In this document: positions 36,728 through 46,767 of the stretch, in pieces
How the letters are laid out: every line of letters begins with the position of its first letter
How positions within the stretch are numbered: position 1 is the first letter of the stretch
Origin: Phycisphaerae bacterium
GTDB lineage: Bacteria > Planctomycetota > Phycisphaerae > Phycisphaerales > UBA1924
Assembly (NCBI GenBank): GCA_030432255.1
Contig: JAUIHS010000015.1
Span: forward strand, 1-64,000
Length of the DNA: 64,000 bases
Direction: 5' to 3'
Made by a program: the position numbers and the translations under genes
The notes under the pieces: generated by a model
The model's input: the letters and a program-made list of their open reading frames with translations, nothing else
Database searches by the model: none
What the model was told of the DNA's origin: nothing

Positions 36728-36739
36728 CCCTGATCAGGG
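36728..36739. promoter_or_regulatory. Perfect 12-bp palindrome directly before a start codon
   Basis: CCCTGATCAGGG at 36728-36739 is a perfect palindrome that ends on the base before the ATG at 36740. It could be an operator or chance; there is no Shine-Dalgarno in this place. Confidence 0.3.
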
Positions 36740-36976
36740 ATGAGTCTGATGCAGCAGTTCAAGGCCAGTGGGCCGAGACTGGACACGGATGGATATCGTG
36801 TCTGGAACGCTCTTCCGGGTGATGTCATGGATATTCCGCTGGGCGGAACGGGGGATCTGACAGTGAAAACGGATGCGGAGCAGGACCCGTGGTGGTTGAA
36901 TGCCGCTGCACTGGTCTACCTGGCGGCAGCGATCTGCGTGGTCGGCGTGTTTCTGGCCGGAATAGCACTGATCTGA
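36740..36976 (+). CDS. Small membrane protein of unknown function
   Basis: The 78-residue protein has a polar N-terminal half (with DTDGYRVWNALPGDVMDIPLG) and one C-terminal membrane helix (ALVYLAAAICVVGVFLAGIALI). The hydrophobic segment and the sharp start make coding plausible. No family is known to me. An overlapping plus-strand frame (36622-36822) lacks such structure and is not supported. Confidence 0.45.
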   Translation: MSLMQQFKASGPRLDTDGYRVWNALPGDVMDIPLGGTGDLTVKTDAEQDPWWLNAAALVYLAAAICVVGVFLAGIALI

Positions 36977-37059
36977 CCGCGTCTTCGAGCGCCTGCGGCA
37001 TGGCAGGTCCGTATCCTCTTGGGATGAATTCGTTCGATTTCAATCCCAGGAGGGTTGTC

Positions 37060-38151
37060 ATGCAAAGGTTCTGCGCGCTGGTTCTCTTCGTCTTCTGCGG
37101 TGTCGTGGCTGCCCAGTCAGGTACGGCGGATTCCGAGCGAGTGATGGGACCAGTGAACTGGGAACCCGTGCACCGCGAGAATGCCGTGAATGTCGACGAG
37201 GCATTTGATACCTCCAATCTCGCGATCGACCGCTTCCAGATCCACGAACTCCTTGCCAAGGACACGATTCCCTCCCTGACCGATCCGGAGACGGTTCCCC
37301 TTTCCGAAGCAGACTTCCTGATGGAACGGGGGAGAATCGTTCTTGTCGAAGTGAATGGTGCGTACCTCGCGGTCCCGATCCGTGTGCTGAACTGGCACGA
37401 GATGATCAACATCGAGGTGGGGGGTGAACCCATCGCGGTGACGTACTGTCCGCTGTGTGATTCGGTGTCCGTCTTCTCCCGCCGCGTGCCGATGCCGGAG
37501 AGCGTCGACTCGGAGAACGCAGGCGCTGACGTCACCCTGGAGTTCGGAGTGACGGGCGCGCTGTACAACTCCAACGTGCTCTTCTACGACAAGCGCACGA
37601 AGAGTCTGTGGAGCCAGTTGGGTATGGAGGCACTCTCCGGTCCGATGGTGGGCACAGCCCTGAGACACCTGCCATTCCGCGTGCTGCGCACACCCGAAGT
37701 GCGCATCGAGGCGCCGGAAGACACACGTGTCGTCACGACGAACACGGGATACACGAAGCCGTACGAATCGAGCCCGTACGAGGCGTATTTCACGCAGCCG
37801 CGGCTGGTCGTTCCGGTCTGGTTCATGGACACCCGGCTTCCGGCGAAGACGCTCGGGCTCGGAGTCAAGGTCGGAGACAAGTCGTGGTTCGTTCCGGCAT
37901 CGGATCTCATGAACCTGGAACTGTCCTTTGACACACCGGCCGGGAAGGTGCGCGCCACGATCAGCACCGGGGGGCTGGTTGTCCTGGATGCCCCGGAGGA
38001 AGCGCAGTTGGCGCAGACCTTCTTCTACTCGTGGGCCGCTTTCCATCGCGGCACGGAAATCGTGCGGGTTGACGAAGCGGAGGCGGCGGCGGTGAGGGAG
38101 AAGGGGGGCGAGGAGCGGGGTGTGGGGAGCGACGGTGGGGACGAAGGTTGA
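37060..38151 (+). CDS. Exported DUF3179 domain protein
   Basis: The 363-residue protein has a signal peptide (FCALVLFVFCGVVAAQ) and a DUF3179 domain over most of its length. The hallmark is a YCPLC..SVSVF block with two Cys near residue 130, preceded by an LNWHEMIN..VGGEPIAVTYC strand and followed by an NSNVLFYD..T.SLW.Q motif. The function is unknown. AGGAGG at about 37048-37053 fixes the ATG at 37060. The last 20 residues are Gly/Glu-rich low complexity, encoded by a G-rich run (GGG or longer tracts at 38103-38140) that leads into a tandem repeat. Confidence 0.88.
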   Translation: MQRFCALVLFVFCGVVAAQSGTADSERVMGPVNWEPVHRENAVNVDEAFDTSNLAIDRFQIHELLAKDTIPSLTDPETVPLSEADFLMERGRIVLVEVNGAYLAVPIRVLNWHEMINIEVGGEPIAVTYCPLCDSVSVFSRRVPMPESVDSENAGADVTLEFGVTGALYNSNVLFYDKRTKSLWSQLGMEALSGPMVGTALRHLPFRVLRTPEVRIEAPEDTRVVTTNTGYTKPYESSPYEAYFTQPRLVVPVWFMDTRLPAKTLGLGVKVGDKSWFVPASDLMNLELSFDTPAGKVRATISTGGLVVLDAPEEAQLAQTFFYSWAAFHRGTEIVRVDEAEAAAVREKGGEERGVGSDGGDEG

Positions 38152-38163
38152 ACTCTGGTTGAG

Positions 38164-38196
38164 CCAACACCCAACACCCAACACCCAACACCCAAC
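38164..38196 (-). repeat. Tandem 7-bp repeat (about 4.7 copies of CCAACAC)
   Basis: On the plus strand the unit CCAACAC repeats four times and ends with CCAAC. The minus strand therefore reads GGG-TGTT-GGG-TGTT-GGG-TGTT-GG, with 7-bp period and 4-base loops. It lies between the convergent DUF3179 and moxR genes, nine bases after the moxR stop on the strand moxR is transcribed from. Confidence 0.85.
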
Positions 38197-38204
38197 CGTC
38201 GACT

Positions 38205-39218
38205 CTACCCCGCCTGCACGGGGAGCGTGTCCACGATGTTCGTGATGACGGCGTCCGGTGTCAGGCCCTCCGCTTCGCCCTCGAAGTTGAGGAGGATGCG
38301 ATGGCGGAGGGCGGCGTGGGCGATGCCGGTGATGTCCTCAACGGCCACGGCGTTCCGACCGGCGATCAGGGCGCGGCATTTGGCGCCGAGCACGATGGCC
38401 TGGGCCGCGCGGGGGCTGGCGCCGATGCTCACGAACCGGCTGACCTGCGGAGTCGAGAACTCTCCACCGGGATGCGTCGACAGGACGAGGCGGACAGCGT
38501 AATCCTGCACGTGATCCGCGATGGGAACGCGCGCGACGAGTTGCTCGTAGCCGATGATGCGTTCCTCATCGAGCACGGGCTGCACATCGATGTGCGCGCC
38601 TCGGGTGGTGCGCCGAAGGATCTCGGAGAGTTCCTCCCGGTTGGAGTAGCCGACATTGAGTTTGAAGAGGAAGCGGTCGAGCTGGGCTTCGGGGAGGGGG
38701 TAGACACCCTCCTGCTCGATCGGGTTCTGTGTCGCCATGACGAAGAAGGGGCGCGGCAGAGGGCGCGTCGCGCCGCCCGCCGTCACGGACTTCTCCTGCA
38801 TGGCTTCGAGCATGGCTGACTGGGTCTTCGGCGTGGCCCGGTTGATCTCGTCAGCGAGGAGGATCTGGGTGAAGACGGGGCCGGGTTCAAAGACAAATTC
38901 GCGCCCGTGCTCCGTATCGCGGACGATCGTCGTGCCGGTGATGTCGGCGGGCATCAGGTCCGGTGTGAACTGGATGCGGCTGAATTGCAGGCTGAGCGAT
39001 TCGGCCAGCGTTCGAATGAGCAGTGTCTTACCCAACCCGGGCAGGCCTTCAAGGAGTATGTTGCCGCCGGCGAAAAGGCTGACGAGGACTCCATCGATGA
39101 TCTCACGCTGGCCGACGATGACACGCTGCACCTGCGAACGCACGGCCTCGTAGTCGGCGCGGAATTGATCGACGCGCTGGCGCAGGCCATCCGGATCTGC
39201 GGGGACAGGGTCGGTCAT
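38205..39218 (-). CDS. MoxR family AAA+ ATPase
   Basis: The 337-residue ATPase has Walker A GLPGLGKT, a Walker B ILLADEINRA, sensor FVMATQNPIEQEG and the MoxR-typical YPLPEAQLDRFLF arginine-finger region. The C-terminal lid domain includes SPRAAQAIVLGAKCRALI. MoxR proteins act as chaperones for metal-enzyme or membrane-complex assembly, usually beside DUF58 and VWA-domain genes. None of those is adjacent here; only the STAS gene is, overlapping by ATGA. Confidence 0.93.
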   Translation of the reverse strand: MTDPVPADPDGLRQRVDQFRADYEAVRSQVQRVIVGQREIIDGVLVSLFAGGNILLEGLPGLGKTLLIRTLAESLSLQFSRIQFTPDLMPADITGTTIVRDTEHGREFVFEPGPVFTQILLADEINRATPKTQSAMLEAMQEKSVTAGGATRPLPRPFFVMATQNPIEQEGVYPLPEAQLDRFLFKLNVGYSNREELSEILRRTTRGAHIDVQPVLDEERIIGYEQLVARVPIADHVQDYAVRLVLSTHPGGEFSTPQVSRFVSIGASPRAAQAIVLGAKCRALIAGRNAVAVEDITGIAHAALRHRILLNFEGEAEGLTPDAVITNIVDTLPVQAG

Positions 39219-39562
39219 GCCTCTGGATCAAGCTGGACGGTGGCAATGGCCAGCGCCTTGTCCGGGACGAAAGTGAAAACCTTGTCCAGCCCCGTCAGGA
39301 GCATGATGGACCAGACCGGATCCGCCACTGCACAGAGCGTCAGTTTCTTGCTCGCATCGTTCACCACGCGGCGAAGCCGCAGGAGTTGCGCCAGGTTGGA
39401 TGAGTTGAGGTAGGTCACCGCGGACATGTTCAGGATGACATGCGGCACGGTCTTCGGCTCCATGTCGTGCAGCCGGTTGGTGACCTCGGTGAGTTCCTCT
39501 GAGAACTCGGGCTCATCGTTCAGGTCGCAGATCGTGATGCTGTCGGACCACTCGGTCGCCAT
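39215..39562 (-). CDS. STAS domain protein (anti-sigma-factor antagonist-like)
   Basis: The 115-residue single STAS domain has the conserved strand-turn-helix HVILNMSAVTYLNSSNLAQLLRL, where the second Ser of NSS is the phosphorylation position of SpoIIAA-type proteins. It follows the gyrA gene by 50 bp and overlaps moxR by ATGA. A partner-switch role with a kinase or phosphatase is likely, but no partner gene is near. Confidence 0.88.
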   Translation of the reverse strand: MATEWSDSITICDLNDEPEFSEELTEVTNRLHDMEPKTVPHVILNMSAVTYLNSSNLAQLLRLRRVVNDASKKLTLCAVADPVWSIMLLTGLDKVFTFVPDKALAIATVQLDPEA

Positions 39563-39612
39563 GGTTCACCTCTTGGTTCCCCGAATTGTAGGTGGATGCA
39601 CTCCGGTGTGCA

Positions 39613-42312
39613 TCACGAGGTCTCGGGGGCGTCGCTCTCGGGTGTGGAATCGCTGGAATCGTCGGCTCCATCCGGCTCCTCGTCTTCCTCGACGGGGGCA
39701 ACGGCGACCCCGATGAGTTCGTCGCCATCCTTGAGGTTGACGACCCGCACACCCTGGGTGGCGCGGCCGATCCGCGAGATCGAGTTCGCCGCGATGCGGA
39801 CGAGCAGGCCGTTTCGCGTAATGAAGACGAGGCCTTCACCATCCTTGACCGACCGGATCGTCACGACACGACCGTTGCGTTCGGATGTCCTGATGTCGAT
39901 GCGTCCCTTGCCGCCGCGGGACTGGATGCGGTAGGTGACGGAGCCATCATCGCTCTCGGACTGAACAAGGTACTCATCGAGCGAGGTGCGCTTGCCGTAG
40001 CCGTGCTGCGTTACGGTGAGGAGGTCGACCTCGGGATAGATGGTGGACGTCGGGGCTTCTGCATCCTCCATCTCGATCTTGATCAGGCCGACGACTTCGT
40101 CGCCATCAGCAAGGTCAATACCCTTGACGCCGGCCGCGTTGCGGCCCATCGCTCGGACATCGGACTCGCGGAACCGGATGGCCATGCCGCGGCTGGTTCC
40201 CAGCAGCAGGTGATCGTGTCCGACGGTGTAGATGACGCGGATCAGATGATCACCGTCGTTGAGATCGATGGCGATGATGCCGGCCTTGTTGACATTCCGG
40301 TAGAGCTTGAGGCTGGTCCGTTTGACGCGTCCCTTGCGTGTGGCGAAGACCAGGAATGCTTCCTCACGCTCGAAGTCCTTGATGGGCATGAAGGTCACGG
40401 CCTTCTCGCCATCGCGGAGATCGATGATGTTGGCGACGGAGCGGCCGCGGGCCGTACGGTCCATCTCCGGGATCTCGTAGACCTTGATCTTGAAGACGCG
40501 TCCGGAGTCGGTGAAGCAGAGCAGGTTGTCGTGCGTCGACGCGATGAAGATATCTTCGATGAAGTCGTCATCCGCGGAGCCTGAACCCTTGATGCCGACA
40601 CCGCCGCGCCCCTGCTCGCGATAGGTGGAGAGTGGCGTTCGCTTGATCCATCCGTTGTGGGAGATGGTCACCGCCATCGTCTCTTCCTGGATGAGTGCCT
40701 CGTAGTTGATGTCACCCTCGGATGCCTCGATGGTCGTGCGGCGTTCGCTCCCGTAGCGCTTCCGCATTTCGATGCAGTCATCCTTGACGATCTGCAGGAT
40801 GTTCCGGTCGTCGGAGAGGATGCGTTCGAACTCCTCGATCTCCTCGACCAGCTTGGCGTACTCACCGACCAGTCGTTCGATCTCGAGTCCGACGAGCTGG
40901 ATCAGGCGGAGTCCGCCGATGGCTTCGGCCTGCACACGGGTCAGGGCGAGGCCGTCTTCGCCGGCGTTCTCGAGTGCCTGCATGAGGCGGGTCGGGATCT
41001 TGGGCGCATGTTCATGATCCGGGGGGATGCGGAAGCGCCGCTTCGCCAGCTTGGTGATCGCTTCCTCGCGCGAACGCGATGACCGGATGAGGCGGATGAC
41101 CTCGTCGATGTCGCACACCGCGAGGATCAGGCCCTCCTGGATGTGCGCCTTCTTGCGGGCCTGGTGCAGCAGGTGCTGTGTGCGCCGCCGGATCACGTCT
41201 GTGCGGTGGTCGACGTAGAGGTCGATCATCTCACGCAGCGTGAGGGTTCGCGGCTGGCGGTTCACCAGCGCGATGTTCATGATCGAAATCGTGGACTGCA
41301 ACGGCGTGTACTGGTAAAGCTGGTTCTCAACGACAGCCGCGTCGGCATTGCGCTTCAGTTCACAGACGATGCGTGTCTGAGCATTGCGGCCGGATTCGTT
41401 GCGAACATCGGAGATGTCCTTGATCCGCTCATCCTTGACGGCCGACACGATGCGGTGCATCAGCGTGTCCTGGATGAGTTGATAGGGGATCTGGTCGATG
41501 ACGATCTGCTCGCGCCCGGACTTGAGCGTTTCGACATGGACGCGGCCACGAACCGTCAGCTTGCCCCGCCCGGACGAATAGCCTTCGACGATGCCGGCTT
41601 TCCCTCGGATGATGCCTCCGGTCGGGAAGTCCGGCCCGGGGACGATCTCCATGAGTTCAGCCATGGTGAGATCGGGGTTGTCGATGGTTGCGACGATGGC
41701 GTCGAAGATCTCGTTGGGGTTGTGCGGGAGGAGGCTCGTGGCCATGCCGACGGCGATGCCCACACCACCGTTGATGAGGAGTTGCGGGAACTTGCCGGGG
41801 AGGACCATCGGCTCCATGAGCCGGTCGTCGTAGTTGGGCTGGAAGTCGACGGTGTCGAGGCCGATGTCCTCGAGGAGGTCGACCGCGGCGTGGTGCATGC
41901 GAGCTTCGGTATATCGCATGGCGGCGGGGGGGTCGCCGTCGATGGAGCCGAAGTTACCCTGCGGGTCGACGAGTTGCGTGCGCACCTTCCACGGCTGCGC
42001 CATGCCAACCAGGGTCGGGTAGATGACGGATTCGCCGTGCGGGTGGTAATTACCCGAGGTGTCGCCGCAGATCTTGGCACACTTGATGTGCTTCTTTCCG
42101 GGGGAGAGCCGGAGGTCGTGCATAGCGGCGAGGATGCGCCGCTGGGAGGGTTTGAGTCCGTCACGGACATCGGGCAGTGCCCGGTCCATGATGGTGCTCA
42201 TGGCATAGGTGAGGTAGGAGTCCTTGAGTTCGTCTTCGATCTGGAGATCGACGACGCTTCCGATTCCGTTCGGTTGATCGTCCTGCGGAAGGACGTCGTT
42301 GGTGTCGGCCAT
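39613..42312 (-). CDS. gyrA: DNA gyrase subunit A
   Basis: GyrA carries the DNA-cleaving half of gyrase. The 899-residue protein has the winged-helix/tower core with catalytic Y134 in RYTEAR, a quinolone-region HPHGES followed by VIYP, and the C-terminal beta-pinwheel with six-blade repeats and a QSRGGKG GyrA box near residue 800. That box separates gyrase from topoisomerase IV. The end is an acidic tail. gyrB is not in the window. Length is close to the E. coli 875. Confidence 0.97.
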   Translation of the reverse strand: MADTNDVLPQDDQPNGIGSVVDLQIEDELKDSYLTYAMSTIMDRALPDVRDGLKPSQRRILAAMHDLRLSPGKKHIKCAKICGDTSGNYHPHGESVIYPTLVGMAQPWKVRTQLVDPQGNFGSIDGDPPAAMRYTEARMHHAAVDLLEDIGLDTVDFQPNYDDRLMEPMVLPGKFPQLLINGGVGIAVGMATSLLPHNPNEIFDAIVATIDNPDLTMAELMEIVPGPDFPTGGIIRGKAGIVEGYSSGRGKLTVRGRVHVETLKSGREQIVIDQIPYQLIQDTLMHRIVSAVKDERIKDISDVRNESGRNAQTRIVCELKRNADAAVVENQLYQYTPLQSTISIMNIALVNRQPRTLTLREMIDLYVDHRTDVIRRRTQHLLHQARKKAHIQEGLILAVCDIDEVIRLIRSSRSREEAITKLAKRRFRIPPDHEHAPKIPTRLMQALENAGEDGLALTRVQAEAIGGLRLIQLVGLEIERLVGEYAKLVEEIEEFERILSDDRNILQIVKDDCIEMRKRYGSERRTTIEASEGDINYEALIQEETMAVTISHNGWIKRTPLSTYREQGRGGVGIKGSGSADDDFIEDIFIASTHDNLLCFTDSGRVFKIKVYEIPEMDRTARGRSVANIIDLRDGEKAVTFMPIKDFEREEAFLVFATRKGRVKRTSLKLYRNVNKAGIIAIDLNDGDHLIRVIYTVGHDHLLLGTSRGMAIRFRESDVRAMGRNAAGVKGIDLADGDEVVGLIKIEMEDAEAPTSTIYPEVDLLTVTQHGYGKRTSLDEYLVQSESDDGSVTYRIQSRGGKGRIDIRTSERNGRVVTIRSVKDGEGLVFITRNGLLVRIAANSISRIGRATQGVRVVNLKDGDELIGVAVAPVEEDEEPDGADDSSDSTPESDAPETS

Positions 42313-42458
42313 GACCGGCAGCCCGTCGTGCGAGAAAGGGTGAAAACGTCTCCGGAGACCCCTGCCCGAGCAGGTGCCCTGCGGTCGCGTCCGGAGCCTC
42401 GGTTTCCCGACTCACTCCGGCGTCTGCTGCGACGCCGAATCATACCAGAAACAGCGTT

Positions 42459-43595
42459 TCAACGAGGGTTTCGACGGGCTCCAAGGGACGCGAAAAGGAA
42501 CGGAATTCCAACCGCCAGAACTACCCCGGGAAAGAGCCAGAGCCACTGTCTTCCAAGGTACCCCAGCAGGTAGCACGGGGACGCCGCGATGATGGTCACG
42601 AGGAAGCACGTCCACCTCCGGCCCGGTGACTGGATTCGCATTCGCGGCAGTCCGAATGCGAGGAGGTACACGGGGAACGGGAGGGCGTACGCGGACATGA
42701 ACAATTCGTAGCTGAGGCGAAAATGCTCTCTCGGCAGCAGGGCTCCGAGGAGGATGGCGCCGGCGGCGGCGAGGAGCATGACGGAACGTCGGCGGCTGCC
42801 CGGGAACTCATTGACATGGAGCGACGTCGTGAACTGAGCCTGCACGTAGAAGTGCACGCCGAGAATCAGGGGAATCGCCCGCCGCCCGAGGAGGGCATCG
42901 GCGTACAGGAGCGTGCACGTGACCAGCAGGGGGAAGAGGAAGAGGAACGAGAGTGCGAAGGCGCGGCGGCCATCTCGCTCACCGGTCGAGTGCCTGATGC
43001 GCAGAAACGTGGCGTCGAGGTAGGGGCAGAGCCCGAAGCCGAGTGCGAGCGGGAGCACGGCTGCGACCAGGTCACTCCGGGATTCGGTACCGTCGACAGG
43101 CGGCAGACCGAGGGACTGGCCGTGATAGAGGCTCTCCGCAAGCACCATCGTGAGGAGTGAGAGGGCAAACACACCGGGGGCGGAACTGAGCATGTAGCCC
43201 AGTGACCGTCGGCGACAGGCGAGTGCAATCATGACCGCCGCGATGACGACGAAGGCAACGCGATGCGTGAGCGGTGGGGCTGTCAGGAGGACAGCCGGCA
43301 GGTGCGCGATGAAGAACGCGTGGAAGGCGACCGTGACGACGGAGAAGAGCCAGATGGCTTCGCGATGTTGCGCGGCGAAGCGGCGGGCGTGTCCCGGGGA
43401 GCGGAGAAAGAATCCGACTGACATGGCGCCGAGGCAGTTCGGGACGACGAATGCGATCCAGCCCGGCCAGCCGAAATCGCTGATCATCAGGACGGGGAAG
43501 AACATCCCGAGGACCCACGTCCACGAACAGGCGAGATACACGGCCGGCAGCAGGACACCCCGACTCGCAGCGCGATCGTCCATCTGTGCGGACAT
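42459..43595 (-). CDS. Polytopic membrane protein of unknown function
   Basis: The 378-residue protein has about ten to eleven hydrophobic helices across its whole length, starting with a short charged segment. The first loop contains DFGWPGWIAFVVPNCLGAM, weakly reminiscent of the sodium:solute symporter N-terminus, but no substrate-site motif is certain. The frame is open to 43820; the ATG at 43595 before the first helix is preferred, because the extension overlaps the divergent gene. It sits 146 bp upstream of gyrA on the same strand. Confidence 0.8.
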   Translation of the reverse strand: MSAQMDDRAASRGVLLPAVYLACSWTWVLGMFFPVLMISDFGWPGWIAFVVPNCLGAMSVGFFLRSPGHARRFAAQHREAIWLFSVVTVAFHAFFIAHLPAVLLTAPPLTHRVAFVVIAAVMIALACRRRSLGYMLSSAPGVFALSLLTMVLAESLYHGQSLGLPPVDGTESRSDLVAAVLPLALGFGLCPYLDATFLRIRHSTGERDGRRAFALSFLFLFPLLVTCTLLYADALLGRRAIPLILGVHFYVQAQFTTSLHVNEFPGSRRRSVMLLAAAGAILLGALLPREHFRLSYELFMSAYALPFPVYLLAFGLPRMRIQSPGRRWTCFLVTIIAASPCYLLGYLGRQWLWLFPGVVLAVGIPFLFASLGARRNPR

Positions 43596-43710
43596 GGCGG
43601 AAGTGTATCGGCAACGCGCGGGGCCTGCGGGCACGGGGCCATCGTCTGGTAGGATGCGGGCCGGGCCCGCGCGTGTGTTCGGGGCCGCGATACCAGGAGC
43701 GGAGGGTGCG

Positions 43711-44040
43711 ATGGTGAAGTCGACGACGGATCCAACCGAAGCCATGTGCGAGAAGGCCCGGGGATTCGACGGGTGCGTGGAGGGGACCTCCTGCACGCAG
43801 ACGTCCTTCAAGCGTGGCAAGAAGGCGTTCTTCTACATCGGTATGCAGGGCGGGCGCTACAAGGCAATGTTCAAGCTGGAGAAGTCACGCGGCGAAGCCG
43901 AGGAGCGCGCGAGCAGGGAGCCCGATCGATACGAGGTCGGCTCGACGGCCTGGGTGACGGCTCGATTCACCGCTGAGAAACCGATGCCGAAGCGGCTGTG
44001 GGAGAAGTGGCTGAAGGAAAGCTACGCGCTGTCCGGCTGA
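43711..44040 (+). CDS. MmcQ/YjbR-like family protein
   Basis: The 109-residue protein has the YjbR layout: a CEG..C..TSFKRGKKAFFYIG strand block, an RYKAMFKLEKS strand and a C-terminal WVTARF...P...LWEKWLKESYAL helix. The fold is similar to DNA-binding YjbR/CyaY-like domains, but its role is unknown. A GGAGGG just upstream supports the ATG at 43711. It is convergent with the gene ending at 44055. Confidence 0.8.
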   Translation: MVKSTTDPTEAMCEKARGFDGCVEGTSCTQTSFKRGKKAFFYIGMQGGRYKAMFKLEKSRGEAEERASREPDRYEVGSTAWVTARFTAEKPMPKRLWEKWLKESYALSG

Positions 44041-44054
44041 CGGGACAGTCAACG

Positions 44055-44738
44055 TCAATCGGACTCGCGCTCGGCAGCCTTCTTCTTCATGCGCGCCAGA
44101 CGCTTGCGCTTCGCGCGCTCCTTGACGTGCTGCTTGGGCGTGAGATGGAAGACGGCGCGGACGCGGCCGACTCGCGGCTCCTTGCCACCCGGCTTCTTGA
44201 TCTGCTGAAAGACATTCAGGACCATCTCGAAGTTGAATTCGCCGCCCTGCGCCTTGAGTTCATTGATATCGGCCTTCGGAAGGACCTTATAGACCGCCGG
44301 GCCGAAGCACGGGCGAAGGAACCGGTAATGAAGTTCCTTGCAGACAACCGTGTAGTTGTCTCCCGCATACGCAAAGATGTACATGCCGCCGGCCAGTTCG
44401 GCGTTGGCGAGCAGGGAGGCGCCAGCCATCGCGTTGTACCAGTTCTTGTTGAACCGGCGGAAGGGGAGGACCGCGGCGAACGTTGCCGAGTCCAGCTTCT
44501 TCATCTTGATGCCGGACTTGAATGCGATCGGCAGGTAGATCCACGAGAAGACGCGATGCCAGAAGTTGTTCTTCGTGCTCAGTCGGGAGCAGTAGGCCCC
44601 GATTTTCTCACCCAGCGTCTTCCGGGGAGGTGCGACGGGATTGCCCGACGCGGTCGGATCGGCCGCGGATTCAGCATCGGCAGGAATGTCCTGGGCGTCC
44701 TTGCTCACCGTACTGTCCTTGGCGGTCGTGGTACTCAT
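44055..44738 (-). CDS. Hotdog-fold (DUF4442-like) protein
   Basis: The 227-residue protein has an acidic low-complexity start (to about residue 40), then a single hotdog-like domain: an FKSGIKMKKLDSATFAAVLPF strand, an NWYNAMAGASLLANAELAGGMY helix typical of DUF4442 acyl-thioesterase-like proteins, and the following strands. The C-terminus is strongly Lys/Arg-rich. Thioesterase activity is a guess from the fold; no catalytic residue is certain. It may be co-transcribed with nothing, as neighbours lie over 60 bp away. Confidence 0.7.
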   Translation of the reverse strand: MSTTTAKDSTVSKDAQDIPADAESAADPTASGNPVAPPRKTLGEKIGAYCSRLSTKNNFWHRVFSWIYLPIAFKSGIKMKKLDSATFAAVLPFRRFNKNWYNAMAGASLLANAELAGGMYIFAYAGDNYTVVCKELHYRFLRPCFGPAVYKVLPKADINELKAQGGEFNFEMVLNVFQQIKKPGGKEPRVGRVRAVFHLTPKQHVKERAKRKRLARMKKKAAERESD

Positions 44739-44803
44739 GGGGCTTCCGAAGCTGCCTCATCATAGTCGGCGGTCTCTGCCACCGGGCGCGAAAAGGGGGT
44801 GAA

Positions 44804-45640
44804 TCAGGCGTCGATCAGCATGTGTGCTCCGGGTTTGTCCGGGTTGGGGCGGACCCGGACCCGCGCCTCGCCATGTTCATGGACGAGAACGAGCAGCCAG
44901 TCGGCGTCGGCAGCCTGGGCGAGGAGCTGAATGCGCTCCTGCTGGCTCGTCCATGTCTCCACGTCATAGGCCATGCAGGCCGTCGGAGTCACATGGAATC
45001 GGGTGGGCATCACATCCGGGACGAAGACGACCGTGTTGCCGGAATCGTCGTTGAAGCGAACCGCCTGCTGGCCCCAGGTGTGCCCGGGTACCGGCCAGAC
45101 CGAAACGCCATCAAGGACCTCCTCCGCACCATCAACGAGGCGGACGCGTTCCGCGATCTCGGGCGTCAGATGATTCGGAAGATACGTCTTGTGCATGGTC
45201 GACCGGTTGGCGATGGCGTCTTCCCATTCCCGGCGCTGCACGATGATCTCGGCATTGGGGAAGGTCGGATCAGGCCGATCGTCTTCGTTCGCCGACCGAC
45301 GCGTCAGCCCGCCGGCATGGTCAAAGTGCAGGTGAGTCAGGATGACCGCATCGACATCCTGAGGCGCGCAGTCCACCTCGTGCAGGGCGTCATGGATGGC
45401 CCGGTCTTCGAGGTTGTAGATCCGGCGCTCCTTGTCGCCGAACTTGTCGCCGATGCCCGTTTCGATCACCACGAGCTTGCCATCCTTCTCCAGCAGCAAT
45501 GAGTTCTGCTGGAGGGGCATGCGGTTGGCGTCGTCCGGTGTGAGCCAACGTTGCCACACCGGTTTGGGAATGATGCCGAACATCGCTCCGGCGTCCAGCC
45601 AGAACTCTCCGGCTCTGAGTAGTGTCCAGTTCCAGGTCAT
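44804..45640 (-). CDS. Metallo-beta-lactamase-fold hydrolase
   Basis: The 278-residue protein shows the fold's metal site: LTHLHFDHAGG (HxHxDH), a PVPGHTWGQQ strand with the third His, an FVPDVMPT Asp and a C-terminal VHEH. The PLQQNSLLLEKDGKLVVIETGIG start is typical of the quorum-quenching-lactonase/AttM-like and general MBL hydrolases. The substrate is not evident. Confidence 0.9.
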   Translation of the reverse strand: MTWNWTLLRAGEFWLDAGAMFGIIPKPVWQRWLTPDDANRMPLQQNSLLLEKDGKLVVIETGIGDKFGDKERRIYNLEDRAIHDALHEVDCAPQDVDAVILTHLHFDHAGGLTRRSANEDDRPDPTFPNAEIIVQRREWEDAIANRSTMHKTYLPNHLTPEIAERVRLVDGAEEVLDGVSVWPVPGHTWGQQAVRFNDDSGNTVVFVPDVMPTRFHVTPTACMAYDVETWTSQQERIQLLAQAADADWLLVLVHEHGEARVRVRPNPDKPGAHMLIDA

Positions 45641-45724
45641 AGGTGAACCTCACTCGGCCAATTGCCGCGGATTCGGTGAAAAGGGAACCCAGTATACCCG
45701 AACAAGCGGCTACACTGTTGCGCG

Positions 45725-46753
<1,029 letters not shown>

Positions 46754-46767
46754 ACTGGGGGAGGGGA

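Noticed and set aside
38164..38196. Considered as a CRISPR-like array
   Set aside because: Units are 7 bp with no spacers and there are no cas genes; it is a simple tandem repeat.
41143..42573. 476-codon plus-strand frame over gyrA
   Set aside because: gyrA on the minus strand is certain; this frame has no recognisable domain.
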